DNA from: Symbiodinium natans
Lineage: Eukaryota > Sar > Dinophyceae > Suessiales > Symbiodiniaceae
DNA: 64,000 bases
NCBI GenBank assembly: GCA_905221605.1
Contig: CAJNDS010002294.1
Span: 157,501-221,500, forward strand
Direction of reading: 5' to 3'
In this document: piece after piece, positions 11,246-20,709 of the stretch
How positions within the stretch are numbered: position 1 is the first letter of the stretch
How the letters are laid out: each line of letters starts with the position of its first letter
Notes under the pieces: generated by a model
The model's database searches: none
Told to the model about the DNA's origin: nothing
Seen by the model: only the letters and a program-made list of their open reading frames with translations
Position numbers and translations under genes: made by a program

Positions 11246-12577
11246 TGCGTGCGTGGAGATGTGCGGGGAGCTTCCAGATAAAGAGGTGTCAATGAAGCTG
11301 GCAATTAGGTTTGTCAATGATATTCCTCATTGCCTTTCTCTCGACGGTGCAGGACGCAGCAGTGTCGCACACCCTTCACAGACCGGTCAAGTACGTGTGC
11401 AGCGGTGACAAAGAGAGTCCTTCAAGCATCCTGTCTGGACGGTGCTCCCCGAGCAGAGCACAGACATCTGCGCCGGGCGGCCTTTCACACCCGCAAGGGC
11501 CGACAACCTGTGCTGCACTTGGACTGATGACGCCTGGCGAGCGCCATTAGTCAATTGACTATGGCTGCCCAGTTCCGAGCATTTGTCCTTTCCCAAGTCC
11601 TGGTCTCTTGAAAGCTTCAGAAGCAAGTCTGCCTCAACGTCACAGTGCTGAATTGTGTGTTTTTCTTACAGCACTTTGCGCAGAAGTACCTGTGATCTAA
11701 TCTACGGTGACTTGCAACTCGAGGCTGCTTGCCACTTAGGCAGCCGACACGGGCAGCTAGACAAGTACAAACGAAACAAAGAGTATGAACATGTGTATAT
11801 GGCAAGCCCAAGTCATGGGGGCCATGTTCAAAGTTGATGTGGCCTGGATTTTTCTCTTCGAGCTTTGGGGAGTAGTCGCTCGGAGAGCGGCGGCTTTTTA
11901 TCGGGAGCCTGAAGAAGCGCTCCTGATATTCTGTGGAAGTTTTAGAATGTCACAGCGTGGGTACCACTTAAGTTGGTGTGTCATACTCTGCCGGATTGGT
12001 GCACCTTTTTCAAGTTTTACCTCAGGATATGCCGGGCAAGGGTGTGTTGTTTGCTTTGCCTCGCGGATGACACGCCGTGCATGTCAAAACCCCAGCTTTT
12101 CTAAGCGGCTAATGTCTGCCTTGGAAACACAGACTGTTGTGCCAGTGGTGGGACGGCAGCAACTGAGAGTCACAGGCGCCAGTGTTTCCTTTTGTAAGTT
12201 TCCCGTTGTACAGACCTCGAATGAACAAGTCTGACATTGATTTGAGACTGCCGGCAGAGTCCGCAAAACTGAAACTGCGTGTGCAATCGTATGAATGAGT
12301 TCTTGTTGCCTGGATATGCGGGCATGAGGGAGTCATGGCCTATGGCAGATATGGCAGGTTCTACTCTCTGCCTCTGATCTGGAAGAGGCAGGAAGCATTG
12401 ACGTGCAGCTTCCCAGGGGGGTTCTGAGCCAGAACAGGCAGACATGGGGTAGGCAATGGTAAGCAGGAAGGCCCCAGGTCAGGGCAAGGCAGCCAATGAG
12501 CGAGAAATGGGATCCAGCATGGTCAACAATGATAGTCGAAGGCAAGAACTGCAAGAACTGCCTCTGCTGCGCACAGC
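11246..12577. other. No recognised gene
   Basis: Contains a + strand open frame at 11785-12234 (149 codons) with no family motif. Codon-like bias is weak. It may hold 3' exons of the RNA-binding gene that I could not recognise. Confidence 0.35.
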
Positions 12578-13090
12578 TTGAAAGAGATTGAATGCCTTGA
12601 GGCGGTCTTCAGCTCGATGCATGCACTTCTCGCGGACCTCGGTGCCAGGCTCTCACTATCGTGCTTCCTCCATCTTCCTTACCAATGGCCCTAGGACGGC
12701 AAAGAGTAGCATAAGAGTAGCATGAAGCCGAGCCGCCGGCTCAAGCCGCATCGCCACCGCAATTTTCTGTTCTAAGGATGAGCCGGCAGAGGGGCTCCAC
12801 TCGGTGGATGTCATCGACCACTTGCAGGCCACTTGTGTGAAAGAGGACGTCAGAGGCAAATCGCTGGGCAGTGACACGAGAAGGCAGTTTTCCCGAGCAT
12901 TGCGGACGGAATGTTGGAGGACACGAGCTCAGGATGAAACAGTTTCCTCTCGTTGATCTTATCGACTCAATATCGACGGTGAGGAAGATCTGGGTCCGGC
13001 TTTGGCCTATTCCCCTCTCTTCGAGGCGAGCATCCTAGACGGTAAGATGGGTCCTCCTTCCGCTCCAGCTCTTGCCAAAAATGGTCGAGA
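12578..13090 (+). CDS. Coding-like exons of an unrecognised gene
   Basis: Three + strand pieces look coding. LKEIECLEAVFSSMHALLAD starts just after a CACAG acceptor at about 12578. DEPAEGLHSVDVIDHLQATC lies at about 12777-12836. ALAKNGREFWNYVEHKSGRQ lies at about 13070-13130. Lengths (60-90 nt) fit the exon size of neighbouring genes. I do not recognise the family, and the three pieces may not belong to one transcript. Confidence 0.35.
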
Positions 13091-13129
13091 ATTTTGGAAC
13101 TATGTTGAACACAAATCCGGACGCCAGCA

Positions 13130-14495
13130 AGGGAGATGAGTAGAGCTGTCCCTAGTGCTCACAGGTCATTGTCGGGGATGATGGATGGCCTCGAGTTCTT
13201 CGAAGGAGCTTCGGTTTCTTGTTTGACAACCGGAGTCCTCAGTGGCCTTTCTTCAGGACGCGGACGTCTCCTTTGGAGGCAAGAGCATGTCGGGCCAGCA
13301 CATCCCAACATAATCTAGCAGACATGCCGCGAGTTATGCTGATCAAGACCCCGAGATAATGGCAGCGGGTAGATACGGTCCAAAGTTCTCCGAATGCCGG
13401 TTTACGCTGCGGACAGTTTTGGTTGGTGCTCACTCGTTTTGTGCCTTGTCGGCTCCCGCACTCAAGGGCAATTGGAGAAGGGTGAACTTCAAGCCAGGAC
13501 ACCATTTCCATTCTGGGGCAGTGGCGAAAGATGGCGAAAGCCTTTCCTTCGCCAAGTGTAGCCCCGGAAAAAACTTCCAGGATCCCGCAGTGCCCTTCTT
13601 CGCGGCATCCATTGGAGCCTCCGATCCCTCCTTTTCCCTCCTTTTTCTCTCCTTTTTCTCTCCCTTTTCTCTCCTTTTTCTCTCCTTTTCGTCACCAAGG
13701 CGAAAGGGACAGACAGACAGCCGTGGAAATGTTCTAGTTTGCCTTGCACTTCAGCAGATCAACAGAAGATCAACATGGAGGTGTCCTTGAAAACGGGCGC
13801 TGAGGGGAAGGCTTCTCATTCCAGAAGCGGGGCTGATGGGTTCGCCGGCTTGAAATTGTGTTTCGTGCGTCCTTTTCGATCTCGGTGTCTTGGTGGAGTG
13901 TCGCCCCGATCTCGGGGCCAGACAGAATCTTGCTCGGTCTGGTGGAAATGGAACAAGAAGTGTGCCCTGCTTTCCTCTCAACCGTTCCCAGTTCTAGAAT
14001 TTGTGGGTTCTGATTGTGACAATCTTCTTTAGTTCTTGACCTCGTCCTAGGAGAAGGAATGGATTTTGTCTCTTCTGTGAGGAATCTGTTCAGCGGCTGC
14101 TCAAGATGCGCAGGAGCCATACTGGCGTTGCACGGCTGTAAACCAAGCAGAACCGCAGAGCCAGCACACAGGAGCCAGTCGAGCTTCGCAAACCCACCGC
14201 CTTGGTCGTGGACAGCCAATGAGCTTCAGAAGGCCGGGCTTTGCAGCACAACGCCAGGCAGTTTGTGTTATTGGTTTTTGGTGATTACCGTCTTCCGCGT
14301 CTTAACCCATTCCTTTCGTGAACATGTAGGCGCCACAGGCGCAAGAAGGCAGTTTTATCAGTTTCAACGTCAGCAAAAGGCACAATGTAAAGAAAACGAC
14401 CAGAACCCATTCTTAACGCCCAGAACTTCAGTCCGAAGGCTCCAAAATGTTTCTTGGTGTTCTTGAGAATTTCTGAGGGGTCGGTAAACTGTTTG
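13130..14495. other. Unassigned stretch with open frames on both strands
   Basis: Overlapping open frames exist on both strands (for example + 13359-13790 and - 13770-14219), but none shows a known domain. A pyrimidine tract of CTCCTTTTTCTCTCC-like units at 13618-13690 explains part of this openness. Confidence 0.35.
13618..13690. repeat. TTTTTCTCTCC pyrimidine tract
   Basis: Almost pure pyrimidine on the + strand with repeated TTTTTCTCTCC units. It gives a Lys/Arg/Glu-rich reading on the minus strand that should not be taken as a protein. Confidence 0.8.
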
Positions 14496-14499
14496 ATGC

Positions 14500-14769
14500 T
14501 CTTGACCTTCTTGACCTTCTTGACCTTCTTGACCTTCTTGACCTGCTTGACCTTCTTGACCTTCTTGACCACCTTGACCTTCTTGACCTTCTTGACCTTC
14601 TTGACCTTCTTGACCTTCTTGACCTTCTTGACCTTCTTGACCTTCTTGACCTTCTTAACCTTCTTGACCTTCTTGACCTTCTTGACCTTCTTGACCTTCT
14701 GGACCTTCTGGACCTTCTTGACCTTCTTGACCTTCTTGACCTTCTTGACCTTCTACCTTCTTGACCTGG
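14500..14769. repeat. 9-bp minisatellite (TTGACCTTC)n, about 28 copies
   Basis: A long run of TTGACCTTC units with scattered single-base variants (TTGACCTGC, TTAACCTTC, TGGACCTTC). Because 9 is a multiple of 3, all frames stay open: Leu-Thr-Phe on the + strand and Arg-Arg-Ser on the minus. Flanking sequence to about 15040 still shows degenerate GACGGTCAAGACGG-like units. Confidence 0.95.
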
Positions 14770-15042
14770 TTGATCTTTTTGACCCTTTGAACCACTTTTG
14801 TTGACCCTCTTCATCTTCTTGAACCTCCAGCCGAAAGCCCATCTGTCCGACGGACGAGACGATCAAGACGGTCAAGCGCCCTTCTTGATCTCCTTTTCCC
14901 TCTTGACCTTTTGAGATTGACTTAGAGCCTGGAGGATTGAGACGGTTAGGACGGACGAGAGACGGTCAGGACGGGCAAGACGGACAGGAGGGACAAGAGA
15001 CGGTCAAGGCGGACAAAAAGGGCAAGGGTCAAGACGGTCAAG

Positions 15043-15489
15043 ATGGATGTGGGACCACCCGAGGAGCATGAGCCGCCCCGGTTTTTTGGTGGAGGAAGAG
15101 GCCGCCGCGGTGGCGTGGGAGGAGTCGGCCTCTCCCCGAGGCGCGACGGCGACGAGGCCGAGGCCTCGTCTTCCTCGTCGTCCGACGCAGCGCGTGAGGT
15201 CGTGGTGAGGGGGATGCATGTCCTCCACCACCAGCTCATTCGCCGGCAGAACGGCCTCCTGACCCAGCTCCTGCGCAGTGGCGCGAGCGCGACGCCCACG
15301 GCCGCTTTGTGGCCAGCGTGCCGCGCCGTCAGGCGCCGTGCCGCGCGCCCCAGGCGCGGGGCCGCGCACCCCAGGCCTCCGAGCACTCCAGCAGGCGGCA
15401 CGCTCGGCGGCCGCTGCCAACGCCCGCCGCAAGAAATGCTTGGCCAAGGAGGAGGTGGGAAAGGCCAAGGAGGAGGAAGGGGCCAGTAA
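15043..15489 (+). CDS. Possible GC-rich gene start, unrecognised
   Basis: The frame opens at an ATG directly after the degenerate minisatellite flank. It encodes a Pro/Gly/Arg-rich head, a Ser run after DEAEA, then REVVVRGMHVLHHQLIRRQN, which looks like an amphipathic helix. The second half becomes Arg/Pro-rich and less convincing. In the +2 shifted frame a piece NARRKKCLAKEEVGKAKEEE (about 15418-15477) looks more coding, so an intron or frame switch near 15.3 kb is likely. Very GC-rich sequence can keep frames open by chance. Function unknown. Confidence 0.28.
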   Translation: MDVGPPEEHEPPRFFGGGRGRRGGVGGVGLSPRRDGDEAEASSSSSSDAAREVVVRGMHVLHHQLIRRQNGLLTQLLRSGASATPTAALWPACRAVRRRAARPRRGAAHPRPPSTPAGGTLGGRCQRPPQEMLGQGGGGKGQGGGRGQ

Positions 15490-15499
15490 GGCGCCCGAC

Positions 15500-16614
15500 T
15501 TTTGTTTCTTTCTGCTGTTGTGAAATGGTCTTGGGCCCATTGTGTCCTATCCGCCCTGCCATCTGGTCCATGTTCGGCCCCCTTCCCTCCTGCAACCTCT
15601 CTCGCTTCTTGCCCGACAGTGCAACAAGAATCGCACCGATGTCTTGTTCTTCAAACTCGAAACCACGGGCTCATGGCCCTGCTGCCCTGCCGAAGTCTAC
15701 AAAAAAGAGGGGGCGCGTGTGGGCGGAAACGGCTCTGCCATTTGATCTCCGAAGTGCATCGCTATTCCAAGTTCTCCAAAGAAAAGGCAAGCCCTCTTCA
15801 GTGACTCTTCAGTGTAGTGTGGGACCCTAAGAACTCTCCAAATCGCAAAAGACGGCTCGACAGGAACAAACACCGATCAACAATTAACTCCATTCTCATG
15901 ACTGCAAATTCAAATTCTTTGCAAGCATGGCCAACTTTTGCCAACACCGTTCCCCCTTTCCGCTGAATAATTCCTCTGTGAGATCTGCTTAACGGGTGTT
16001 TGCAGAGAAGCTTTTGGAGCCTCTAGCGGCTTTGGTGGGGGTTTACAAAGATCGCAAGCCCCAGGGCCAAGGCGAGCAAGGACAGCAGATGTTACCCAAA
16101 TGACAAATATGTTTTTAATCCTGAGAAACTCCAGCCCGAACCCGAAGACTCATGGGCTGCAATGGGACTGTAAGGAACGCAATAGGGAACATCTATTGTT
16201 AGCCCAGACGCCCCCAAAAAAGGAGACAAGACTGTATCCCGGAGGTGCTGGGTCCGAGGGATCCTGACTTGGACAGGCCCAGTATGCCCAGTCTGAGAGC
16301 CGATTCTGGCGGCTTGTCGTTGTGACATTTGCACTTCAACATGGCAGGCGGATGCTGGAACCCTCTGTACTGCTGCAGTTTCTGCATTCGGAGGCCACGG
16401 TGTTCCTTTCTGCCCTCTGAGAAATTATTTGAAGGGCTGCGCCCAGGGGCGGGCAACGCCCTTAGGAGGACGGGAGTGTGAAACGAAGGCGCGCCGGCAA
16501 GGCCCTCCAAGTGGCGGCAGCACCAAGGACCTGCAGATGATGCTGATGCTCGCCCTCCGGATCCCCAAGCAGAAGCGAAGCCTCGATGATGCGTACCCCG
16601 GCCCGCCGCCCAAC
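15500..16614. other. No recognised gene
   Basis: The main open frame here is on the minus strand (16199-16927, 242 codons). It runs through the inverted repeat at 16.6-16.8 kb and has no recognisable domain. I treat it as unsupported. Confidence 0.4.
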
Positions 16615-16802
16615 CGCGCATCATGAGCATCAGCGGCTCCGGCCTCGAAGCATTGGTGGGTTGTGCGAAGACATGGCGGCCTCCACGCGGAAATGTCCTT
16701 GACAGCACGAAAACCACGGTATTTACGATGGTTTCTGCGTTTTCGAAGCCCCCAGCCGCTTCCGAAACCCGAGGCCAGAACCGCTGATGCTCATGATGCG
16801 CG
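16615..16802. repeat. 32-bp inverted repeat, 30/32 matched
   Basis: Arms at 16615-16646 and 16771-16802 are reverse complements except for two C/T differences. They are separated by 124 bp. The shared core is GCATCATGAGCATCAGCGG. Similarity stops sharply on both sides. Confidence 0.9.
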
Positions 16803-17039
16803 CTGTTTTGGGGTGACCGCTGCCCTCCCAAAACAATCACAAATTCATCCAAAATACGTTTTCGGCAAAAGTTGAAAAATGGGGTCGATGATGCTCTCCG
16901 GGGTCGTTTTTGGGACTCAAGAAGCACGCCCTTCGAAAGCCGCGTTTGGGGGCCGGATGTTGCTAGCTAAAGCTAGAGCTTCCGCCCTCAGCTCAAGCGC
17001 ATAGGGGTGGGATGCGTAGGGTTGGGAGGGCACGGGGAG

Positions 17040-17400
17040 CCGGGGGGGGCGGGGGGGTTCGGGAGGGGTGGGGGGGGTGGGGGGAGCGGGGGTTTGGGCA
17101 TGCTTTGGGGCCCTTAAAAGATTTCTTTTTGAAGGCGCAGGGATGGGGGAGGGCAGGGGTTGAAGGCGTCGGGCTGGGACGGGCGGAGCAGGGGAGCAGC
17201 GAGAATTTGGGCTTGAAGGCGAAGGGGCGGGCGGGGCAAGGGAAGCGGGGGGAACAGGGGGGGCGGGGGGGGGCGAGGGGAGCAGCGCGGGTTTGGGCAT
17301 GCGTTGGAGCCCAAAAGATTTCTTTTGAAGAAGGAGGGCGGGCGGGGCAGGGCGCGGGGGGCGGGGGGAGCCGGGGGGGGGGGGGCGGGGGAGCAGGGAA
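17040..17400. repeat. G-rich block with two copies of a dispersed unit
   Basis: G-runs of 5-12 alternate with two copies (about 17090-17145 and 17290-17335) of a unit reading GTTTGGGCATGC...GGAGCCC...AAAAGATTTCTTTT(T)GAAG. A third copy lies at 18517-18575 in the same orientation. Pro-rich minus-strand frames here are products of the G-runs. Confidence 0.85.
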
Positions 17401-17720
17401 ATACAGTAGTCCCTACTACAACCGGAACCCCGATACCACAACCAGAAGCCCCATACTGCAACCAGAAACTGGACCCTACTACAACTGAGCATGTATATGC
17501 ACAAAAAGGGTCCCTATTGCAACTGGAATGTTCTTCTTTGTTTAGTGTAGGATTGTGTGAACAGTAAGTGTCCCTTAGAGCCTTTCTACAGCATCCTCAC
17601 AAGGCTTGGAAGGGTTTTTAGGGCATCCTTACAGGTCTGGCAGGGCATTTTATAGAGGCTTTACGGGCTTGAAGTATACTTTACTTGCTTCGAGAACAGT
17701 TGGAGGTACCCATAAAACTT

Positions 17721-17810
17721 GGGATTTTCTCCCTTATACTGACAGCCCTTAATAGGGTTTAGGGTGTAGGGCTTAGGGTTTAGGACTGTCAGTATAAGGG
17801 GGAACATCCC
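17721..17810. repeat. Hairpin with 25-bp stem and telomere-like loop
   Basis: CCCTTATACTGACAG (17731-17745) pairs perfectly with CTGTCAGTATAAGGG (17786-17800). Ten more flanking pairs hold with two mismatches, giving a 25-bp stem. The 40-nt loop carries degenerate TTTAGGG units. Confidence 0.9.
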
Positions 17811-17900
17811 AACCTAAAGCCCTAAACCCGGGAGTTCTGGCCAGTGCCTCAAATCCCAAACCAAACAAGCCAAACCCTGAACCCACAGCCCCATTGGCTT

Positions 17901-18063
17901 GGTGTAGGGTTTAGGGTTTAGGGTTTAGGGTTTCGGGTTTAGGGTTTCGGGTTTAGGGTTTAGGCTTTTAGGGTTTAGGGTTTAGGGTTTAGGTTTAGGT
18001 TTAGGGTTGAGGGTTTAGGGTAATTGGGTTTAGGGTTTAGGGTTAGGGTTTAGGGTTTAGGGT
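17901..18063 (+). repeat. Interstitial TTTAGGG telomere-like array
   Basis: About 20 copies of TTTAGGG with variants (TTTCGGG, TTAGGG, TTTTAGGG). TTTAGGG is the plant-type telomere repeat also reported from dinoflagellates. The array is short, impure and far from any visible chromosome end, so it is interstitial. Confidence 0.92.
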
Positions 18064-18440
18064 TCCTGAAGCAAGAGCCACTGTGAAATCGGTCGAAGGA
18101 CCCATCTGGTGTAGGGTATTTGAGGGTTCCATAAGCCTTTGGGGTAATAAACTGTCGGGTTTTATATGTTTGAAGCTGTCGGGGTAGTACAGTGTTTGGT
18201 TTACTGCTTGAAGTCAAACCTTCAGTAACATAGAGCCCCCCTTAGTGTTAGTTTGTAGTTGGTCATCATGAAGATCTAGTAGATCGTATCATCCGGGCGA
18301 AGAACGGTACCTACTGCAACTTCATTTTTCCAAAACCAATGTGTTTCCTTAAAGGTTCACCATCAGATTGCAAGCCATGCTAATTGTAAGCTTCTTGGCT
18401 GGTGGTGCTATGGTGGTTTCGGGTTTTGCACAAATCTAGG
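18064..18440. other. AT-richer spacer, no gene seen
   Basis: Lies between the telomere-like array and the right inverted-repeat arm. A short CTACTGCAACTTC relic of the arm sub-repeat is present near 18310. Confidence 0.5.
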
Positions 18441-18516
18441 CCCAGTTGCAGTATAGGGCTTCTGGTTGCGGTGTCGGGGTTCTGGTTGTAGTAGGGACTA
18501 GTCTCGAGCAGGGAAA

Positions 18517-18590
18517 TGCGGGGGTTTGGGCATGCATCATGCATGGGAGCCCTTAAAAGATTTCTTTTGAAGGCGCAGGGTTGGCGGGGG
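18517..18590. repeat. Third copy of the GTTTGGGCATGC unit
   Basis: Same orientation as the copies at 17.09 and 17.29 kb. Here a CATGCATCATGCATGG insertion expands the centre. It directly follows the right inverted-repeat arm. Confidence 0.85.
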
Positions 18591-18949
18591 GGCGGGGGGG
18601 GCGGGGGAGCAGCGGGCGTTTGGGCATGGCAGCGCGGGTGCATGACTGGCACAGGAACCCTTCGGGATTTCACAAACGCCGACAGCGGGGTCGGCGGATA
18701 AAAAAGTTGAACTTGAAGTTGAGTGCAGAGTCCAGAGACGGGCAGCCGTCTGCAGGACGAGTCCTGCGATCTCGTGAAGCTCAGGGTATCGAACGAGGCT
18801 GCCCTAGAGCCGGAGCTGCACGTTGTGATGTCTAGTGAGCAGCTGCAAGAACGGGCACCGTAGTTTGTTGGGTGCTTCTTGTTTGATTTTTGGTCATGGG
18901 GTCTCTGGATAGAGAGGAAAGTTGAAAGAAAAAAGGCAAGAAGAAACAT

Positions 18950-19130
18950 TCATCCTAAACCCTCTACACCCAAAAACCCGCAAACCCTAAACACCTCAAC
19001 TCCAAACCTGACAGCCCTACAACCCAAAAGCCCCAAAACCCTCAAACTAAACCTGAATGCCTGAACGCTGGAACTCTACAAGCCCCGACCTTAAAAGCCG
19101 AAACCCTCGAACCCAACCTTCCGAAAAGGC
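18950..19130. repeat. AC-rich island of decayed CCCTAAA-like units
   Basis: T-poor sequence made of AACCCT, AAACCC and AAGCCCC words, as expected of a mutated C-strand telomere array. Similar islands lie at about 29.4-29.77, 48.56-48.68 and 52.03-52.19 kb. Confidence 0.6.
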
Positions 19131-19207
19131 GAAAACCAATAAGAACGACGCGCCAGAAAGCAGAAAGCAGAGGCAAGGGAGCCTGGCTCTCTTCCTTGTC
19201 AGGTGTC

Positions 19208-19655
19208 ATCAAGCCGCTGTCTCGATGCAGATGTTGAGCCCGAGCAACCCAGGCTTGGCGTCAAGTGGAGCTGCCAGACCTTCTCACCAAACTACCATGT
19301 GCCGATTCACGCCGCTACGCAGCCCTCACTCAACATGCAAGTGAACCCTGAGCCTCGGTCCCTGTACGTTGTGCCCGTTGTGTTCTTTTCTCTCTTTTTT
19401 TTGTTCTCATGGCGTGCTGTCTTTTGCTGAGGGTGTCTTCTGTTGTTGGCAGTACGGAGCCGGCAAGCTGAACAGCTCATGCACACGAAAGGCTTATTGA
19501 CACGCTTACTTGGAGGTGCCTTGAAGTTCGCAGCGCACAAGAAGCTGGCGATGCCGGAAGAAGGCACTTGTGGTGCTGTGGCATGGGCTATTGATGGCTA
19601 CTGCAGATGCAGCTGGGTGCTTGAAGCAGGAGTCTGGATCGAGGCTGGCGGACTC
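19208..19655 (+). CDS. Two coding-like exons, unrecognised
   Basis: The first piece, preceded by AG at about 19205, reads VKWSCQTFSPNYHVPIHAAT and ends at a possible GT donor after CATGCAA (about 19341). The second, after GGCAG at about 19450, contains QAEQLMHTKGLLTRLLGGAL and runs on to a stop at 19658. Composition is balanced and unlike the repeats to the left. I cannot name a family or show that both exons share one transcript. Confidence 0.35.
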
Positions 19656-19659
19656 TAAG

Positions 19660-20530
19660 GCTGGTGAATTCACAGAGCAACGCTGCAACGCTCTGTCAGG
19701 GCGCGAGAAAGAAGCACCGCGAGCACCGCCACGTGCAGTAGAGGCCTCAGGTGCCCAGAATTCCATTGGCCCCGCTCTTGCACTGCTGTTGCCGTCTCGT
19801 GCTCCTTCAGCTCCAGGCACCTCGCCCTAGACGCCCTCTCCGGTTGCATGAAGCAGGTCTTCTGACGTTTTCTCCAAAGTTACTCGTGGTGTGCTGGATT
19901 TTGAGTGCTATGGTTTCGTGACTGCAGGATCACATCATAGAGCAGTGGGGAGGGCATAAAGAGGGGCATAAAGGGGGCATAAAGACTTTCTCAGGTGACA
20001 GACGAAAGTTTCCGGTGCGTGAGGGCCGGGAAAGGAGGAGACCGCCAAGCTGTTGAGCCATGATGCACAATCGTTGCCGCTACAGAATGCCGTATAATGC
20101 CGAGATGGTCCCAGGGCTAGCCGAAACCAAATGCTTGCAGGAGTTCTGCGCCACTTCTACGAAGAAGGAGCGGAGAACGCAGATCTTGTAGGCAGGAGCA
20201 CTGACGAGCACTGCAGTTCCTGCTTTTCGCCCTGCTCCAGTCCGATGCAGGCTGTCAGCCTCTGAGAGGAGCCGCGGCAGATCCAGGCCAGGCTCGGACT
20301 TCAGAAGACTTTTTGTGTGATGAGAGAATGATTGTAGTTTCGTAGTTTCGTAGTTTCGTAGCCCTGCCTTGCGTCTGCACGCTTGTGTGTTAGGAGAGAG
20401 CCTGTCCGACTGTCTGGGAGGCGCGCAGAACCGTCGATTGTAGTGAAACAGGAAATGCTGAGCTGCCCAACCTAGGGTCGTGGCTGGTAAGGAAGTTGCA
20501 AATCTTCAAGTCCTGTGCAAGGATTGTCAA
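19660..20530. other. No gene seen; short repeats
   Basis: Holds a 13-bp GGGCATAAAGA(G)G repeat at about 19945-19985 and a TCGTAGTTTCG repeat at 20338-20362. No coding signal was recognised. Confidence 0.45.
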
Positions 20531-20534
20531 AAAT

Positions 20535-20708
20535 GTGCAGGCATGATGACCGGCGACGCTCAGAATACGATCGGCGCGGAGAGGACACCCTTGGCAGGAG
20601 GTACGACAACCCTCGCCCTCGCAGCCACCGTAGCCGTCTGTCGGAAGATCGACGGGGTGCTCGACACGAGGTGGGCTCCGTCAGTTCGCTGCCAGATCTT
20701 CAGGTCTG
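20535..20708 (+). CDS. Arg/Ser/Asp-rich coding-like exon
   Basis: The + strand frame reads RHDDRRRSEYDRRGEDTLGR and later SHRSRLSEDRRGARHEVGS. This is the alternating-charge, Arg-rich composition seen in RS-type nuclear or splicing proteins. It follows a TGTGCAG-type acceptor (about 20541) and is followed by a possible GT donor at about 20704. Low complexity makes family assignment impossible, and chance is not excluded. Confidence 0.3.
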
Positions 20709-20709
20709 C

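Larger units (their letters stand above)
17408..18499. repeat. 55-bp inverted repeat bracketing a telomere-repeat segment
   Basis: Arms at 17408-17462 and 18445-18499 match as reverse complements at 51 of 55 positions. The arm itself is built of about 20-bp sub-repeats with the core TACxxCAACC(A/G)GAA. The sequence GAGCAGGGAAAT occurs next to both arms. Between them lie the hairpin and the TTTAGGG array. Confidence 0.88.

Noticed and set aside
14428-14814. Arg/Arg/Ser-repeat protein on the minus strand
   Set aside because: A direct product of the 9-bp minisatellite, with no independent coding support.
16199-16927. 242-codon minus-strand open frame
   Set aside because: It crosses the 32-bp inverted repeat, has no recognisable domain, and opposes all supported genes.
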